Assembly (NCBI GenBank): GCA_028274465.1
Contig: CM051455.1
Span: forward strand, 90,962,365 to 91,026,364
Origin: Plantago ovata
Taxonomy: Eukaryota; Streptophyta; Magnoliopsida; Lamiales; Plantaginaceae
Direction: 5' to 3'
Length of the DNA: 64,000 nt
The position numbers and the translations under genes were made by a program. Position 1 is the stretch's first letter. Every line of letters begins with the position of its first letter. This document shows positions 32,029 through 43,904 of the stretch, in pieces. The notes under the pieces were generated by a model. The model had not been told where the DNA came from, searched no databases, and was given only the letters and a program-made list of their open reading frames with translations.

Positions 32029-34179
32029 TCATTTCCTTCTGAGGGTACTAGACTTCCCCTTCATGAGTCTCCTTCCCGTGCTTTGATCCTGTGAATAAGA
32101 GTGAACATAGACGTTAAGACCACTGTAATCAATAGAAGTATCGGGTGGATCGGGTGGATCGGATATGGCTTGCAACACATGTTGCTTGCCATCCACTTCG
32201 ATAGTGCAAGTCCTTTTGTAGATGTCCATCACGGAGCGTATTTTAGTCAAGAATGTTCCTCCTAAGAGTATGACATCCCCCGTTCCTGGTGCTGATGCTG
32301 GCATAATAACAAAATCGGTGTGGACAGAGGCTTCACCAATTTTGACTAATACATTCTTCACAACGCCTTCGGGTTTCACAAGGGATCCATCTGCCAGTTG
32401 CACAATAGCCTTATGCACAGTTAGTTCTCCTAGGTTACTCTTCTCGAAAACATTCAAAGGGAGCACATTAGAGTAGGATCCTGTGTCTAGTGTGGCTCGG
32501 ACATCTTCAAGCTCCCCAATCCCGACCTTAACATCGAAACTTTGAGGGAGTGGCTCGGGATCCTCTTGCTCCTCTTCACTCTTATTAGTACCAAGATCCT
32601 TTTCTTTTTCTTCGGCTTGTGGAGGTAGGTCCCTCTTGCAACTCTCGCACTTAGCAACCTTCTTGATGGTGATTTCAACAGGTAGATCACCCACTAAGTT
32701 AATGGACAACGACTTCTCAGTGTTGCTGGGTAGTTTGCCTTGCTCCCTACTTGCTCCTCAGTCGATCAACTCTTGCATCTTTTGATGGGCAAGCCTAGTG
32801 CTGTCTTCCAACCTATCGAGCCTCGCCCTAGTCTTCTCAGAATCTTCTTCATACCGTTTGAGAAAACTTTGTGTGTGATCGACCATCTTTTGCAAGTTCT
32901 CCATCAGTTGAGCCGACTTCGACTTCGGTGGCTCTCTCGGAGCGGGATTTTCGCAGTGGTCATTACCATAGTTTAGCCTACTACGGTCTTGGTTAGGTCC
33001 ATAAGTTTGGTTAGCCGGTGCATATCCTTGATTGTTACGGTATCCTCTTCTCCAAAATCCACCTCGAGGATTCCTACCGTCTTGTCCGAAGCTAACTTCC
33101 TGAGTTCCAAATTCCGTAGCAAAGGCTTCTTCTTCTCCTCCTCGAGCCCAGTTGCCATCATCGTATGCCAGCTCCAATCTACACATATGAGCCCCATGCC
33201 CATAGTTCTTGCATATTCGGCATACTTCGTTCAAAACAGTTGTTCCGGTGGCGATCTTGAGGACTTGCTTCAATTCGTTGGTAAAGCACTCGAATTGATC
33301 TCCATTCCCCCTGTACATAGGGGCTTCTTGAGTCGGTGGAGCTTCAGGTCCACGTCTCCAAACCATTTCTCTTGGGTCCTTGAATTGCGAACCCTTAGCA
33401 AGCCTTTCGAAAACTGCCCAGACGGCTTCTGCAGTTTCCTCCCAAATATTGCCTCGGCATTGGAAATCCACCACTTGTTGGTTCTCGAAGGTTAGTCCAT
33501 TGTAGAAGTGTTGGACTAGATCTGAAAGTTCAAAACCATGGTGAGGGCACTTGTTCGTGAGATCTTGGAACCTCTCGAACGCGGTGTAGATGGTCTCATC
33601 ATAGTCTTGCTTGAATCCAGTGATCTGCGCCTTAAGCGCGGTAGTCAGAGTGTGAGGGAAGTATTTCTCTATGAAAGCTGAAAAGACCTTTTCCCAAGTG
33701 TCCAGCGAGCCTGCTGGAAGAGAGCTCAGCCATGACTTGGCTCTGTCCCCAAGTCCCATAGCAAAAACCTTCATTCTCAACTCATCCGTTGTTATGTCAG
33801 CTCCGGGTCGTGGGAGTTGGTTGACGAAATCAACGATATCGTGCAAGTACCCCATCACATCTTCCCTTGATAAGCCATAGAACCTCGGAAGTTGTTGGAA
33901 TGCGTGGTTCTTGATCTCCAGATCTCGGGTTGCAGACGAAAGAACTATCACCAGTCCCCTCATACGATCCTTGGTGGGTTGTACGCATGCCTTCAGTGGT
34001 CTAGCTTCTGCCATTTCGTCGATTTCCTTGAATAGACTAATTAGAGATTCAGAGAAATCGGTTTCCTCTACTTCCTCTAGTGCGCGCCTTTCAAGTAGTC
34101 GCCTTCTTTGGTGGTAGACTCTATCGATCTCAGCAATTGAATCAGCAAGCGGTGTACCTGCAGAACGTGTATGCGGCAT
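32029..34179 (-). pseudogene. gag-protease of E2, one nonsense codon
   Basis: This is the best-preserved copy of this gene: one continuous frame of about 716 codons from MPHTRSAGTPLADS at 34179, broken only by TGA at 32758-32760 where sister copies have CGA (QELIDRGASREQG). The capsid has the FERFQDL...CPHHGFELSD...FYNGL pattern, the zinc knuckle CRICKNYGHGAHMC is intact, and a coiled coil with KMVDHTQSFLKRYEED follows. The protease has LDTGSYSNVLP (Asp at 32485-32487) and LLGGTFLTK. It ends KGKSSTLRRK. No polymerase follows, so protease would be part of a gag-only precursor. Confidence 0.9.
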
Positions 34180-34327
34180 ACACTATCTGTAACAGACTAG
34201 GAAAGGTGATTAGCAACAAACTAGGAAAGCAGTATCAGAGAGAGATTGAAAAGGAAAACTAAAACTAATAGAATTAGGAATCTAAAGTTGTAAATATAAA
34301 CAAATTAAACAGAAAAAAGGAGTATAG

Positions 34328-34345
34328 TCCCCGGCAACGGCGCCA
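34328..34345 (-). other. Primer-binding site of E2, tRNA-Asp
   Basis: Perfect 18-nt match as in E1, three bases from the LTR. Confidence 0.9.
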
Positions 34346-34348
34346 ATT

Positions 34349-35587
34349 TGATGAACGTGTCAGATTCAGTCAAATAAATTTGTAATTAGCCAAAGGCAAT
34401 CCACAACTACAACAAAAACCGTAGTGTAGCAGTAGAATGACTCGAGTGTTGTTCTCTCAGGACTATACTAGCTTTATCAAATCTAATTAAGAATATAAAA
34501 CAGCAGATAGAAAGCAAAAGGGGGTTTCAAGCAGATAATGGAGATTGGTGATAGTATGGTCCTTCTTAACATAATGGGTCGATAATCATGCATAAATTCC
34601 TCGGTCTTGCATAGAGATCTTTGAATCAATCTAGTGTCCTGTTGCAAGTATTAAGCACTACGAAGATAATTTGGTCTGACTAGTCAATCACGATTGTCCT
34701 AATGTGTTCCGTAATTATTCAACACTACGAAGATAATTGGTCTGATGGTCGACTAGTGTCCAATTGTGCATAATGATCAATACAACATACGAGAATTTTG
34801 GTTACAACTGATCAACGAAATAAAGCAATGACACGGAGTATAATGCGCGATATAGCCATTAGCATGATTATCTTCCCTCGCTAAGAATTCACATACTACC
34901 ACCAACGATAAGTTTAGCTACTCATAATAGGCATGCAATCAATAGAAATCATAGAAGAAAACATATTGAAAGAAGATAAAATAAGTAGATAAAAACTGTA
35001 AGATACAAAGTTACCGAAGGTTGTCAATCTCCGGATGATTGCGATCCTACGCGCTCCAATCTGCTATTAAAAAGTATCCCCTAAGCTATGGAACTCCCAG
35101 GACAGGCCCCGGGAAGTTCCTACCTAAAACTATAGAGTGAGGTGAGAAAGTAGGCTTGGAAAGATATGAGTTTCGGAGAGAAAACTGAGCACTATATATA
35201 GGCCCCGAAATATTCCCGGGCGGTTCGCCCCATAGTAAATTCGCGGAATTTCCGCGTTTTCGATGCGGTTTTGGATTTCTTCACCTTTTCGGACTCGGTT
35301 TCTGACTTCTAGTGGCCTTCTAACCTCCAGATTGGACCCCTAGACTTCAAATCCTATCCGGAAACCTTCAGATACTCCAAATAGGCTTCTGGAACACCAA
35401 TTCCTTGTCAACTTCAATATAATTGCCCAGAAATCTCCGAATTTCAACCAAAACCTGTAAAATAAAATCTAAAGGGAAACGTGACACTATTCTAATAAAA
35501 TGTACTAAAATATAGCTAAATTAACATAGAGGATAGCTAAAATAGGTGAAAAAGACTCGAATGAAAGTGTAAAATACACATTCATCA
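34349..35587 (-). repeat. 5' LTR of E2
   Basis: 1239 bp, ends TGATGAA/TTCATCA. TATA box at 35192-35201 with a single GC-palindrome unit at about 35215-35232 upstream on the minus strand. Confidence 0.95.
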
Positions 35588-36955
35588 ATTGTGCAGACTT
35601 CAGCCACAGAGACAAACTATGCAATCTAACACTTTGACACTGGTTGTGGAAAGCACATGACGGGCAACAAGAATAACCTTATAAACTATAGACGGTGGTC
35701 TAAAGGTCCAACAATAAGGTTTGCTGGTGGAGGCTCTGGTTCTACAAAAGGCTATGGTGACGTGAAGTTAGGATGCATTACCATTACAGGAGTTCTTTAT
35801 GTCAAAAATCTTAAGTTTAATCTTTTCAGCATGAGTCATTTGCTGACAAAGGATATTTCATCAAAATCAAAAGTGATGAATGTAAACTTATAGATTTCGA
35901 GACAAAGAAGGTTATTATGATTGCAAGAAGATCAGGAGGCTTGTACACCGTAGATTGGTCTTCAACAATCGTTGAAAAATGTCTTGTCTCAGATCACGAT
36001 TGCCTTGCTGAAAAAGCATGGTTATGGCATAAACGAACAAGTCATCTAAACTTCAAGACGCTGAATAAGTTGTCTAAAAAGGCACTTGTAGTTGGATTAC
36101 CTAAGGTTACTTTTAAGAAGGATGGTGTTTGCAATGCATGTCAGGAAGGAAAGCAAACCAAATCTTCTTTTAAGAACAAGGCAGTACCGTCAACTACAAA
36201 ACCTTTACAACTCTTGCACATGGACTTGTTTGAGTCTTCTTCAACAAGCTATGCTGGTAAGAAGTATGTTCTGGTGGTGGTAGATGACTATTCAAGATTC
36301 ACTTGGGTAGTATTTATCAAGCACAAATCTGAAACAAGGACTGAAATACCTAACTTGCTGAATAAGCTTGAAGTCATGAAAAATGACAAGGTAAAAGTCA
36401 TAACGACAGACCATGGTACTGAGTTTGTAAACCAGTACATAACTGAGTATTGCACTTCAAAAGGCATACAACATCAGTTATCCTCTGTAAGGACACCACA
36501 ACAAAACGGTGTTGCTGAACGGAAGAATCGTACCCTAAAAGAAGCCGCAAGAACAATGCTTGCTGACACTGAAATAAGTGAAGCTTACTGGGTTGAAGCG
36601 ATTAATACCGCCTGTTACACTCAAAACAGATGTCTGATTACTAAGAAATACAACAAAACTCCTTATGAGTTTTTTGTTGGTAGACCTCCTAATATCACTC
36701 ATGTAAGAGTATTTGGTTGTAAGTGTTTCATTCTTAATAACGGTAGAATACCTAAGAACATTTCAACCAAAGGCAACCGAAGTGATATTTCTTGGTTACT
36801 CTTTGCATAGTAAATCTTATAGAGTTTACAACAAAAAGGCACAAAAGATCGAAGAATCAGTGCATGTTGTATTCTACGAAAAGACACAAAGAGTGCCTGC
36901 TGAAGAAGAAATATCAGAATGTATGAAAAAGCTAATCATACATTAGCAAAGAACT
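35588..36955 (+). pseudogene. C4 protease-integrase
   Basis: It starts exactly after the E2 target duplication. The protease site reads FDTGCGKHMTG, preceded by a TAA replacing the Trp codon of C2. The integrase is well preserved at 35917-36810: zinc residues in WHKRTSHLNF...CNACQEGKQT, and core motifs HMDLFE, VVDDYSRFTW, TTDHGTEF and PQQNGVAERKNRT. Frameshifts near 35850 and near 36750 (after CKCFILNNGR) break it. It confirms the copia order because integrase precedes the reverse transcriptase linker. Confidence 0.87.
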
Positions 36956-37350
36956 GAATCTAATGCTAGGCAAATCAAGTCAATTGAACTAAATGATGAT
37001 TCTGACAATGACTCTCCTCCCCCAAGTCATGACAAGATAAATTTAGTTCACGCAAAGAATTTCCAGAAAAAGACGCAGTTGCTCCGGAAGTTGCTGAAAC
37101 TACGCAACCTCCCGTGCCTGCTGATGAGTTACCACAATCTAGCAATGCTGCACAAGCAGTTGCTAATAAACCAATCTCATCAGAGACACAAAATCTCAGT
37201 AGTACTGAACAAGTATATGTTGAAGAGTCATACGCTGATGAGCAAACATATCCAAATCCAAAGTTTGTTAATAAATGGATTAGAGATCATCCCTCTACGG
37301 ATATGATTGGTGATATTGATAAACGCCAAGTGACTAGATCCAAAGTTTCT
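36956..37350 (+). pseudogene. C4 linker before reverse transcriptase, truncated
   Basis: It encodes the variable linker (PADELPQSSNAAQAV..., [24 protein letters not shown]) seen also in C2. After TCCAAAG it leaves homology to C2 five bases before the start of G. The reverse transcriptase of this copy is absent from the window. Confidence 0.78.
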
Positions 37351-40011
37351 TGTAACATCCCGTATTTTCGAATTTTATTTATTTAATATTAAACTTATTT
37401 ATTTTATTTAATTAATTATCTAAGTAATTTATTTTATTTGGTAATTATTTAATTTATTTCCCGCGCAATAGAATTCGACTTTAGACAGCTCGCGTAGTAG
37501 TAATTCGTTTTAATTCGACTTTGGGCTAGGTACCAACCTGATTATCATCTTGCTGGCCCAATTCTCGTGGCCCATTTGCAAACCCAATCAGCTGGCCCAT
37601 CTCCTAACCCTAACCCTACCAAATTACTTCATTCTTTCCCACTCCTCCTCATCTCTTTTCACGGCCACACCATCTGAAGAAAGAAACAAAAATTGATCTC
37701 ATATCCCCATCTCCATTTTTCATCATCAACACTTCAACTTTCATCATCCATCTTATTCATCTCCATCTCCAACGCCTTGAACCACCACCCGAACACCACC
37801 ACCGTACCGCTGCAGTTTGGCCGCGACCACCACCGCCGCCTCTGGTCCATTTTGAACTCCGGTCAAGCCTTTGTCCCGTCTCCAGCTGTGCTACGGTTCG
37901 ATTCTACCACCGTACTTCGTTCAGTTCTGTTCGGTCTCCGTCTGCTGCTCCGTACGGTCCGTGCCATCCCGTTCCAGATCCGTGCCGACCCGCTCCAATT
38001 CCGTTCCGGCTCTGTTCTGTTCGTGACCCCCTGCTCCGTTCTGTTCTGCCCGGTAAGGTCTCGGCTCCGTACTTTGTTTTCTTTTATCTTCACTCCTTCG
38101 ACTTCGCTTTCCTCCGATCTGAAGCAACCAATTCGTGATCCTTGTTGAACTAGGTACTGCTCGTGGTTCTTCTTGCTTCTTTCGATTCCAAACTGTTCGA
38201 AGGTAATTTGATTCTCTTCCATTTATTTCTTATTTCTATTTTGGACGTTTTTGCCCCTGCCAGTACATGACACCCAAAACCGAACCTTGAACCGGACTTA
38301 GATCGAAACTGGACCGTTGTAGAGTAGGTTTTAGACCTTTTATTGACCTGACTTTGAATTCGTGGGACTGAACAGGATTTTATTGTTATTTTCGAGGACT
38401 GTGCTGCTGATTCTGAAACTTGTGGGGTTTAGTTGTAATTTCAGAAACTTGAAGGACCTTTATGCGATGTATGTTGACTGGACTCGAATTATAAAACTGA
38501 ATTGAGACTATTTAGGGTTAAGGTTGAGACTGACCTGGATTCGTTGGACCTGTTCGATATGTTGTAGTTTTTGTAGGACTTGTTTGTACTTTCTGAAATT
38601 AAAAAAGGACTTTTCTGTAATTAACCGTTTAAGGGTAAATTGGTAATTTCACTGTTCTGGACCAAACTGTTAAAACAAGTTTTCCTTAAGGACTGTTCTG
38701 AAGTATGTTGAAAGTGTAAAACTGCTTTGCAATTTACTACTGAGGGTGTTTTAGTAATTTCAATAGTTGATTTCTAAAACCGTACAATTAAGTACTTACT
38801 GTCTTTGACCTTAAAAACCACTTGACTTGCTAACCTAGTCGGTTAGGTTCTTGTTAGACTGACTTAGAGGTCCCAAGTTCGAACCCCACCTTTGTCACTT
38901 CTCCGACCTTTTACTTTTATCCGTTTAACTTTCGTTTCGACTTCTAGTTAGTAACTAGACACTTTCTGTGTAGGTGTTCCGTTCGTTAGCTCTTAAGTCG
39001 CTGTGTTTTCATGGACCGTTGCTCGCAAAGTTTAAGGTGAGTGTTCACCCCAAAACTTATCTTTTTGCGAAAAACTTGAAGGCTATGTGATAATATGTAT
39101 CTATTAATATGTGTTCTGTTATACCTTATGCTTCCGCGTAAAAGTAACTAAGTCCTAAGTATGGCTATTTACTTATCTCTGTTTGTTACTACTCTGTTCT
39201 GGATTAACTCTTCTGCAGGAACACTTCTCGATGTCTCGAGATCTGGTTATCGTTATCTGTTTGTTTTGTAGTTGTATCTGTATCTGTTATGTCTGTTTCT
39301 GTGTGACCGGTCGATTAGGTCGTAATTAGGTAGGCTTGGGTAGTGAGGACTATCGGGTTTACTTGGTTATTGCCTAATCTAATCCCTTTTAGGCGTGAGG
39401 CAGAAGTCTCTGAGGTCTATTAGGGTCGTAGGTTCTGTTTCCCCAAAGTACACGGGGGTTTCTGTTTCTGTCCGGAGTTGTATACCGTCTGGAGGGAGCT
39501 ATAAGGGCAATCTGGGCGTAGGAGTAACAAGACGGGCTGCACCAACGGACTTCGACTTATCTGTTTTGTCTTTATGTTCTGTTATCTGTTCTGTCTGCTA
39601 TTTTATCTGTTGCAAATGATTTTGTTTTCAAACTGTTTACTTTTCTTTTGTTAACTTAGAACCTCACTGAGATCCTTTATCTCACGCTCTCTTTGTTTTC
39701 AAAAAAATTCCTTCCTTCCAGATTCAAATGAAGGAGAGCAAGAGTAGGCATCCAGCGACTGAGTGAAGGGATTGGGGCATTTGTTGGGATTTTATGCTTT
39801 CAAATGAGAAGAAAAACTCTTTATATTCTTCATTATCCGTTACTTTCTTTTGAAACTTTTCTAGTTACCGTTGGACAATTTTGAATCTGTATGCGTTGTA
39901 CGTGGCGCCAAAGTCGGTTTCTGCATTTATTGTTGACCATTACCTTTGAATTATTTCAAATATTTTATTTTCCAAGAAATTTCTTTTATTTTAAAAACCA
40001 ATATTGTTACA
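37351..40011 (+). repeat. 5' LTR of G (2.66 kb)
   Basis: It begins TGTAACATCCCG and ends TTGTTACA just before the primer site. The first 275 bp match 42279-42553 closely. It includes a C/T-rich stretch near 37620-37760 and a degenerate TTCTGT/CCGT repeat near 37900-38060. The 151-codon frame in it is low complexity and unconvincing. Confidence 0.88.
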
Positions 40012-40013
40012 GT

Positions 40014-40025
40014 TGGTGTCAGAGC
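40014..40025 (+). other. Primer-binding site of G
   Basis: TGGTGTCAGAGC, two bases after the LTR, one mismatch from the initiator-Met type site. Confidence 0.75.
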
Positions 40026-40892
40026 TTGGGTTCAAACTCAAGCTTGCTAGGATAGGATCTTTTGACCTTTGGGTGTGTGTGTGAGGGTCCGAGTCGCTGG
40101 ATATAGATTGAGTGGTTTTTGTTCTGTCTCTTTTAAAGTTTGGTCTTTCGTATTAACTCTGAACCGTCATGCTCGTCAGTTAACTGTCCTACTAATCCGT
40201 CTTCCGTCTTCCGAAACCGTCTTGCTATTCATTTTGGTTTAACTTCTACTAAATTTACAAGCTTACTATTATTACTTTGTTCATTTTTTTAAGGCGATTA
40301 TATTGTTTTTCTCATTTGCATGAGTATTTGCTTAAAAGTATGTTTAATTACCATAATGTCATTAGTTGCATGCTTTAAGGTTCAAACACTTATTTATGCA
40401 TTTGTTTTACTTATCGAAGGTTATATATGTTCTTGCTTGGTTCTGTCATACTGTAATCTGTTGTTTAACCAAAGTCGACATAAATCACTGGCAGGCGGCC
40501 GACTGTTTAAGTGATTCGTGTTAACTGAGGTCAAATGATTGGTAACCTTGTGAGAGAACACTTTGAGTTATTGCTTGTTTAGTGCTTATGATGTTTTATC
40601 CTTTCCTTCATTATTTAAAATCTTGCTTATGTTTTCTCATTTCGTTTTCAATTTATGTATGCCTTGCATGCTAGGTTAGACACACTCGAGGATTTACTTA
40701 TTGATAAGTTTCTATCTTATTTATGTCTCCCTAATTTGATTTTGACCTACGTAATTTCGTTTACCTCACACGTCTCTTGCTTGTTCACGCTAGATTGACT
40801 TAAGTTAGTGCCTTAGTTCACGTTTACGCCTTAAGATAGTTACGCTCGAGAACGTTAATTTACGTTATTGACCTTAGACTAATTGCGATAGG
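40026..40892 (+). other. Leader of G
   Basis: AT-rich noncoding sequence between primer site and gag. I see no gene in it. Confidence 0.6.
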
Positions 40893-42002
40893 ATGGCTCC
40901 AAGGAACAACACTCGCGCTACCAGCAGCAGCAACCACGCCGCCAATGATGCTAATGCACAAGACTCGATGCAGCAGATGATTGCAGCTCCAAATGCCTCC
41001 CGCCAAGTAGCAAGTGCGATCGCGCCACCAGTTATGCCACATCAAGAAACTCTAACGTTGTCGGCAGCTGAGAGTTTCACTCGTTTTCACCCGGAAAGGT
41101 TTAAAGGATCACTCAATTCAAGGAAAGTTGAAGTTTGGATTGAGAGCATCGAGGATTTGTTCAGTATCTTGCACATCAACGATGCACAAATGGTGGAACT
41201 TCCAGTGTTTTAGCTCGATGGACCAGCATGCCGTTGGTGGGTCACCGTTGATGCACAATGGAGGGGAGAAGGAAAACCTCGCACATGGGAGAATTTTGTG
41301 AAGGAATTTGTGGACAAGTATGTCCCCCGCATGGTCCGTAAGAGAAGAGTTAGTGAGTTTGAAAAGTTGCGGCAAGGGAAGATGACGGTGTCCGAGTATG
41401 ATCTTAAATTCACAAGATTGTTGAAGTACGTGCCACACTTCCAAAATGATGAAATGGAAAAGATGAGGTACTTTGTACGAGGGTTGAAGCCTAAGATCAG
41501 GTTCAACCTGTTTGGAATCGAGATGTCAACTTACGCGAAGGCCGTGGAAAAAGCTGCTGAAGTGGAGGATGATTTAGGAAAGCTTGAGAGCTATGAACCT
41601 CATCAATCTCGAAAAAGGAGTTCTGATCACGTGAGTAGCCAGGATCATCCGTCTCCATCCAAGTATCCTCGCAATCAGCGGGAAAGTCGATCTCGTCAAC
41701 TCGATGATATTATTGGAGAGTCAACTAGCATAAAGTGTAATTTCTGTGGAGGAACAACTCACGACGAAGGCAACTGCTGGAAAAAGAAGCGTTGGTGTTT
41801 CTCTTGTGGAAGCAGGGACCATAAGGTGAACGAATGTCCGAGGCGTCGCTCTCTGATTAAGGAAGGATGGCCTGGAAGCACGGTTTCGAAAAACCAAGTA
41901 GTTAGTGCAACAACCAATGGGAAGGTCCACAGTGGGGTTGGACATGAGGCGCTATCAGCAAATGTAGCACAAGGTACGCACACTTGGACAAACTTCTTCT
42001 AA
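40893..42002 (+). pseudogene. gag of G (Retrotrans_gag type with two zinc knuckles), one stop
   Basis: The frame runs from MAPRNNTRATSSS to TNFF at 42002, about 369 codons, broken only by TAG at 41211-41213 in ELPVF*LDGPACRWW, where a Gln codon is expected. The capsid pattern is gypsy-like (Retrotrans_gag): FHPERFKGSLNSRKVEVWI, LDGPACRWWVTV, TWENFVKEFVDKYVP, FEKLRQGKMTVSEYDLKF and MRYFVRGLKPKIR. Two zinc-knuckle-like clusters follow: CNFCGGTTHDEGNC and CFSCGSRDHKVNEC. No protease or polymerase follows; the frame ends and noncoding sequence leads to the purine tract. Among gypsy elements it looks closest to Tekay/Del-type, though this is a guess. Confidence 0.85.
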
Positions 42003-42263
42003 GTCGTGTTTGTTTATCGAACTGCATTTCTTTCGTTAGGATAGACTCACTTGAAATTTAAGTATCGTATATTTATTGAAGATTCACGGTTGAAGGTTCT
42101 TGTTGAAGAAGTGAGTCCCCTTTTCCTTAGGTTAGTTACGAACTTGTTAACTTTGTGTTGCAAAGTTTGACCTTCCTTTCGGCGTTTGAAGTTGAAGACT
42201 TTTGTTTCTCCGTTCCACGTTTGTTAGTTTTACGCTACTTAAGTTTCGAGGACGAAACTTCTT

Positions 42264-42278
42264 TTAAGGGGGGTGGAG
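42264..42278 (+). other. Polypurine tract of G
   Basis: TTTTAAGGGGGGTGGAG-type purine run directly before the 3' LTR start TGTAACATTCC. Confidence 0.8.
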
Positions 42279-42553
42279 TGTAACATTCCGTATTTTCTAA
42301 TTTTATTTATTTAATATTAAACTTATTTATTTTATTTAATTAATTATCTAAGTAATTTATTTTATTTGGTAATTATTTAATTTATTTCCCGCGCAATAGA
42401 ATTTGACTTTAGACCGCTCGCGTAGTAGTAATTCGTTTTAATTCGACCTTGGGCTAGCTAGCAACCTGATTATCATCTTGCTGGCCCAATTCTCGTGGCC
42501 CATTTGCAAACAATCAGCTGGCCCATCTCCTAACCCTAACCCTACCAAATTAC
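42279..42553 (+). repeat. 3' LTR of G, cut by E3
   Basis: Matches 37351-37628. The rest must lie beyond the far end of E3, outside the window. Confidence 0.9.
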
Positions 42554-43758
42554 TGATGAATGTGTATTTTACACTTTCATTTGAGTCTTTTTTCACCAAT
42601 TTAGCTATCCTCTATGTTAATTTAGCTATATTTTAGTGCATTTTATTAGAAGTGTGTCACGTTTCCCTTTAGTTTGTATTTTACAGGTTTTGAGTGAAAA
42701 ACGAGGTTTTCCGGGCAATTATATTGAAGTAGACAAGGAATTGGTGTTCCGAAGGCCTAATTTGAGTATCCAGAAGATTCCGGATAGGATTTGAAGTCTA
42801 GGGGTCGAATCTGAAGGCTAAAAGGTCACTAGAAGGCAAAAACCAAGTCCGAAAAAGAAAAGAAATCCAAAAACGCGTCGAAAACGCATTTCAGCCGCCA
42901 GAACCTCCGGGGCGATTCGCCCCGTCCCGGGCGAATCGCCCCACACCAGGCGAATCGCCCGGTGTGTGGGGCGACTCGCCCCACACCTGCCAAACCACTA
43001 TATATAGTTGCTCAGTTTTCTCCGTTTTTCATACTTTCTCGGACCTTTTCTCTCACCTTTCTCATTAGTTTTAGGTAGGAATTCTCCAGAGCCTGTTCTG
43101 GGGATTCTTAGCTTAGGAGATACTTTTTCTTAGCGTTTTGGAGCTTGTAAGATCGCGATTCTTCGAAGATTGACAACCTTCGGTAACATTGTATCTTACA
43201 GTTTTTCTATTTATATTTATATATCTTTCAACATGTTTTCATTCAATCTTGCTATGATTTCTGTTGATTGCATGACATCTATGAGTAGCTAAACTTCTCG
43301 TTGGTGATAGTATGTGATTTCTTAGCGAAGGGTTAATAATTATGCTAATGGCTATATCGCGCATTATACTTTGAGTTATTGCTTTATTTCTTTGATCTAT
43401 CTAAAACCTCTATCTTCGTAGTGTTGAATAATAACGGAACACAATTGGGCAATTCATTGATCAAAGATCTCTATGCAAAACCGGGGACTTCATGCATGAT
43501 TATTAACCTGCTATGCTATGAATGACCATACTATCACCAGTCTCCATTATCTGATAAGAAAAACCTTTGCTAAGTCGTCTGTTGATTTTATATTCTTAAG
43601 TTAGATTAGATAAAGCTAGTTATAGTCCTTAGAGATCGACCACTCGAGGTTATTTTACTGCTACACTACGGTTTTCGTTGTAGTTGTGAATTGCCTTTGG
43701 CTTAAGACAAATTTATTTGATTAACTAGAATCTGACAAGTTCTAAAACCAGTTCATCA
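42554..43758 (+). repeat. 5' LTR of E3
   Basis: 1205 bp, TGATGAA to TTCATCA, subtype A like E1. Confidence 0.95.
42907..43007 (+). promoter_or_regulatory. LTR promoter of E3: GC-palindrome array then TATA box
   Basis: Five palindromic units (GGGGCGATTCGCCCC and variants) at about 42907-42988 end roughly ten bases before the TATA box CTATATATAG at 42998-43007. This is the clearest example because the element is on the plus strand. Confidence 0.7.
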
Positions 43759-43761
43759 AAT

Positions 43762-43779
43762 TGGCGCCGTTGCCGGGGA
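43762..43779 (+). other. Primer-binding site of E3, tRNA-Asp
   Basis: TGGCGCCGTTGCCGGGGA, three bases after the LTR. Confidence 0.92.
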
Positions 43780-43904
43780 CTATACTCTTTTTTTCTGTTT
43801 AGCTTTTTTATATTTTCAGCATTCAATTCCTAGTTCTAGTAGTTTTTAGTTTTCCTATTTAAACTCTCTCTGATACTCCTTTCCTAGTTTGTTACAGATA
43901 GTGT

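Larger units (their letters stand above)
26749..35587 (-). mobile_element. E2: Athila-family element with gag-protease and ORF2, complete
   Basis: A full minus-strand element lies between LTRs 26749-28006 and 34349-35587 with target duplication ATTGT. It has the E1 gene order and lacks polymerase and integrase. Its LTRs are subtype B ('TCTTCCCTCGCTAAGAATTC'), shared with E5 and the solo LTR. It sits in C4, at the gag/pol boundary. Confidence 0.95.
15706..37350 (+). mobile_element. C4: copia (SIRE/Maximus-like) element in three pieces
   Basis: The same family as C2 lies on the plus strand at about 15706-16038, 26026-26748 and 35588-37350, interrupted by C3 and E2. The first 266 codons of gag, the primer site and the 5' LTR are missing. 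The element is cut at 37351 by the insertion of G before the reverse transcriptase core. Target duplications GATAC (16034-16038 and 26026-26030) and ATTGT (26744-26748 and 35588-35592) prove the two insertions. Confidence 0.88.
37351..42553 (+). mobile_element. G: gag-only LTR element (TR-GAG-like) with a very long LTR
   Basis: The 5' LTR spans 37351-40011, the internal region is only 2267 bp (40012-42278) and encodes gag alone, and the 3' LTR starts at 42279 and is cut after 275 bp by E3. LTR ends are TGTAACA and TGTTACA. The LTR is longer than the internal region. It is non-autonomous by gene content, and polymerase must come from elsewhere. It sits in C4. Confidence 0.88.

Noticed and set aside
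37600-37620. Telomere-like CCTAACCCTAACCCTACC
   Set aside because: Two imperfect units inside an LTR, repeated at 42530 because of the LTR; not the plant telomere unit in an array.
37693-38148. A 151-codon frame in the LTR of G
   Set aside because: Repetitive Ser/Leu/Arg composition from a C/T-rich, degenerate repeat; lies inside an LTR with no domain pattern.
42900-42990. CRISPR-like array of short repeats
   Set aside because: Units are palindromic, irregularly spaced and lie in LTR promoters of a plant genome; no spacers of constant length and no cas genes.
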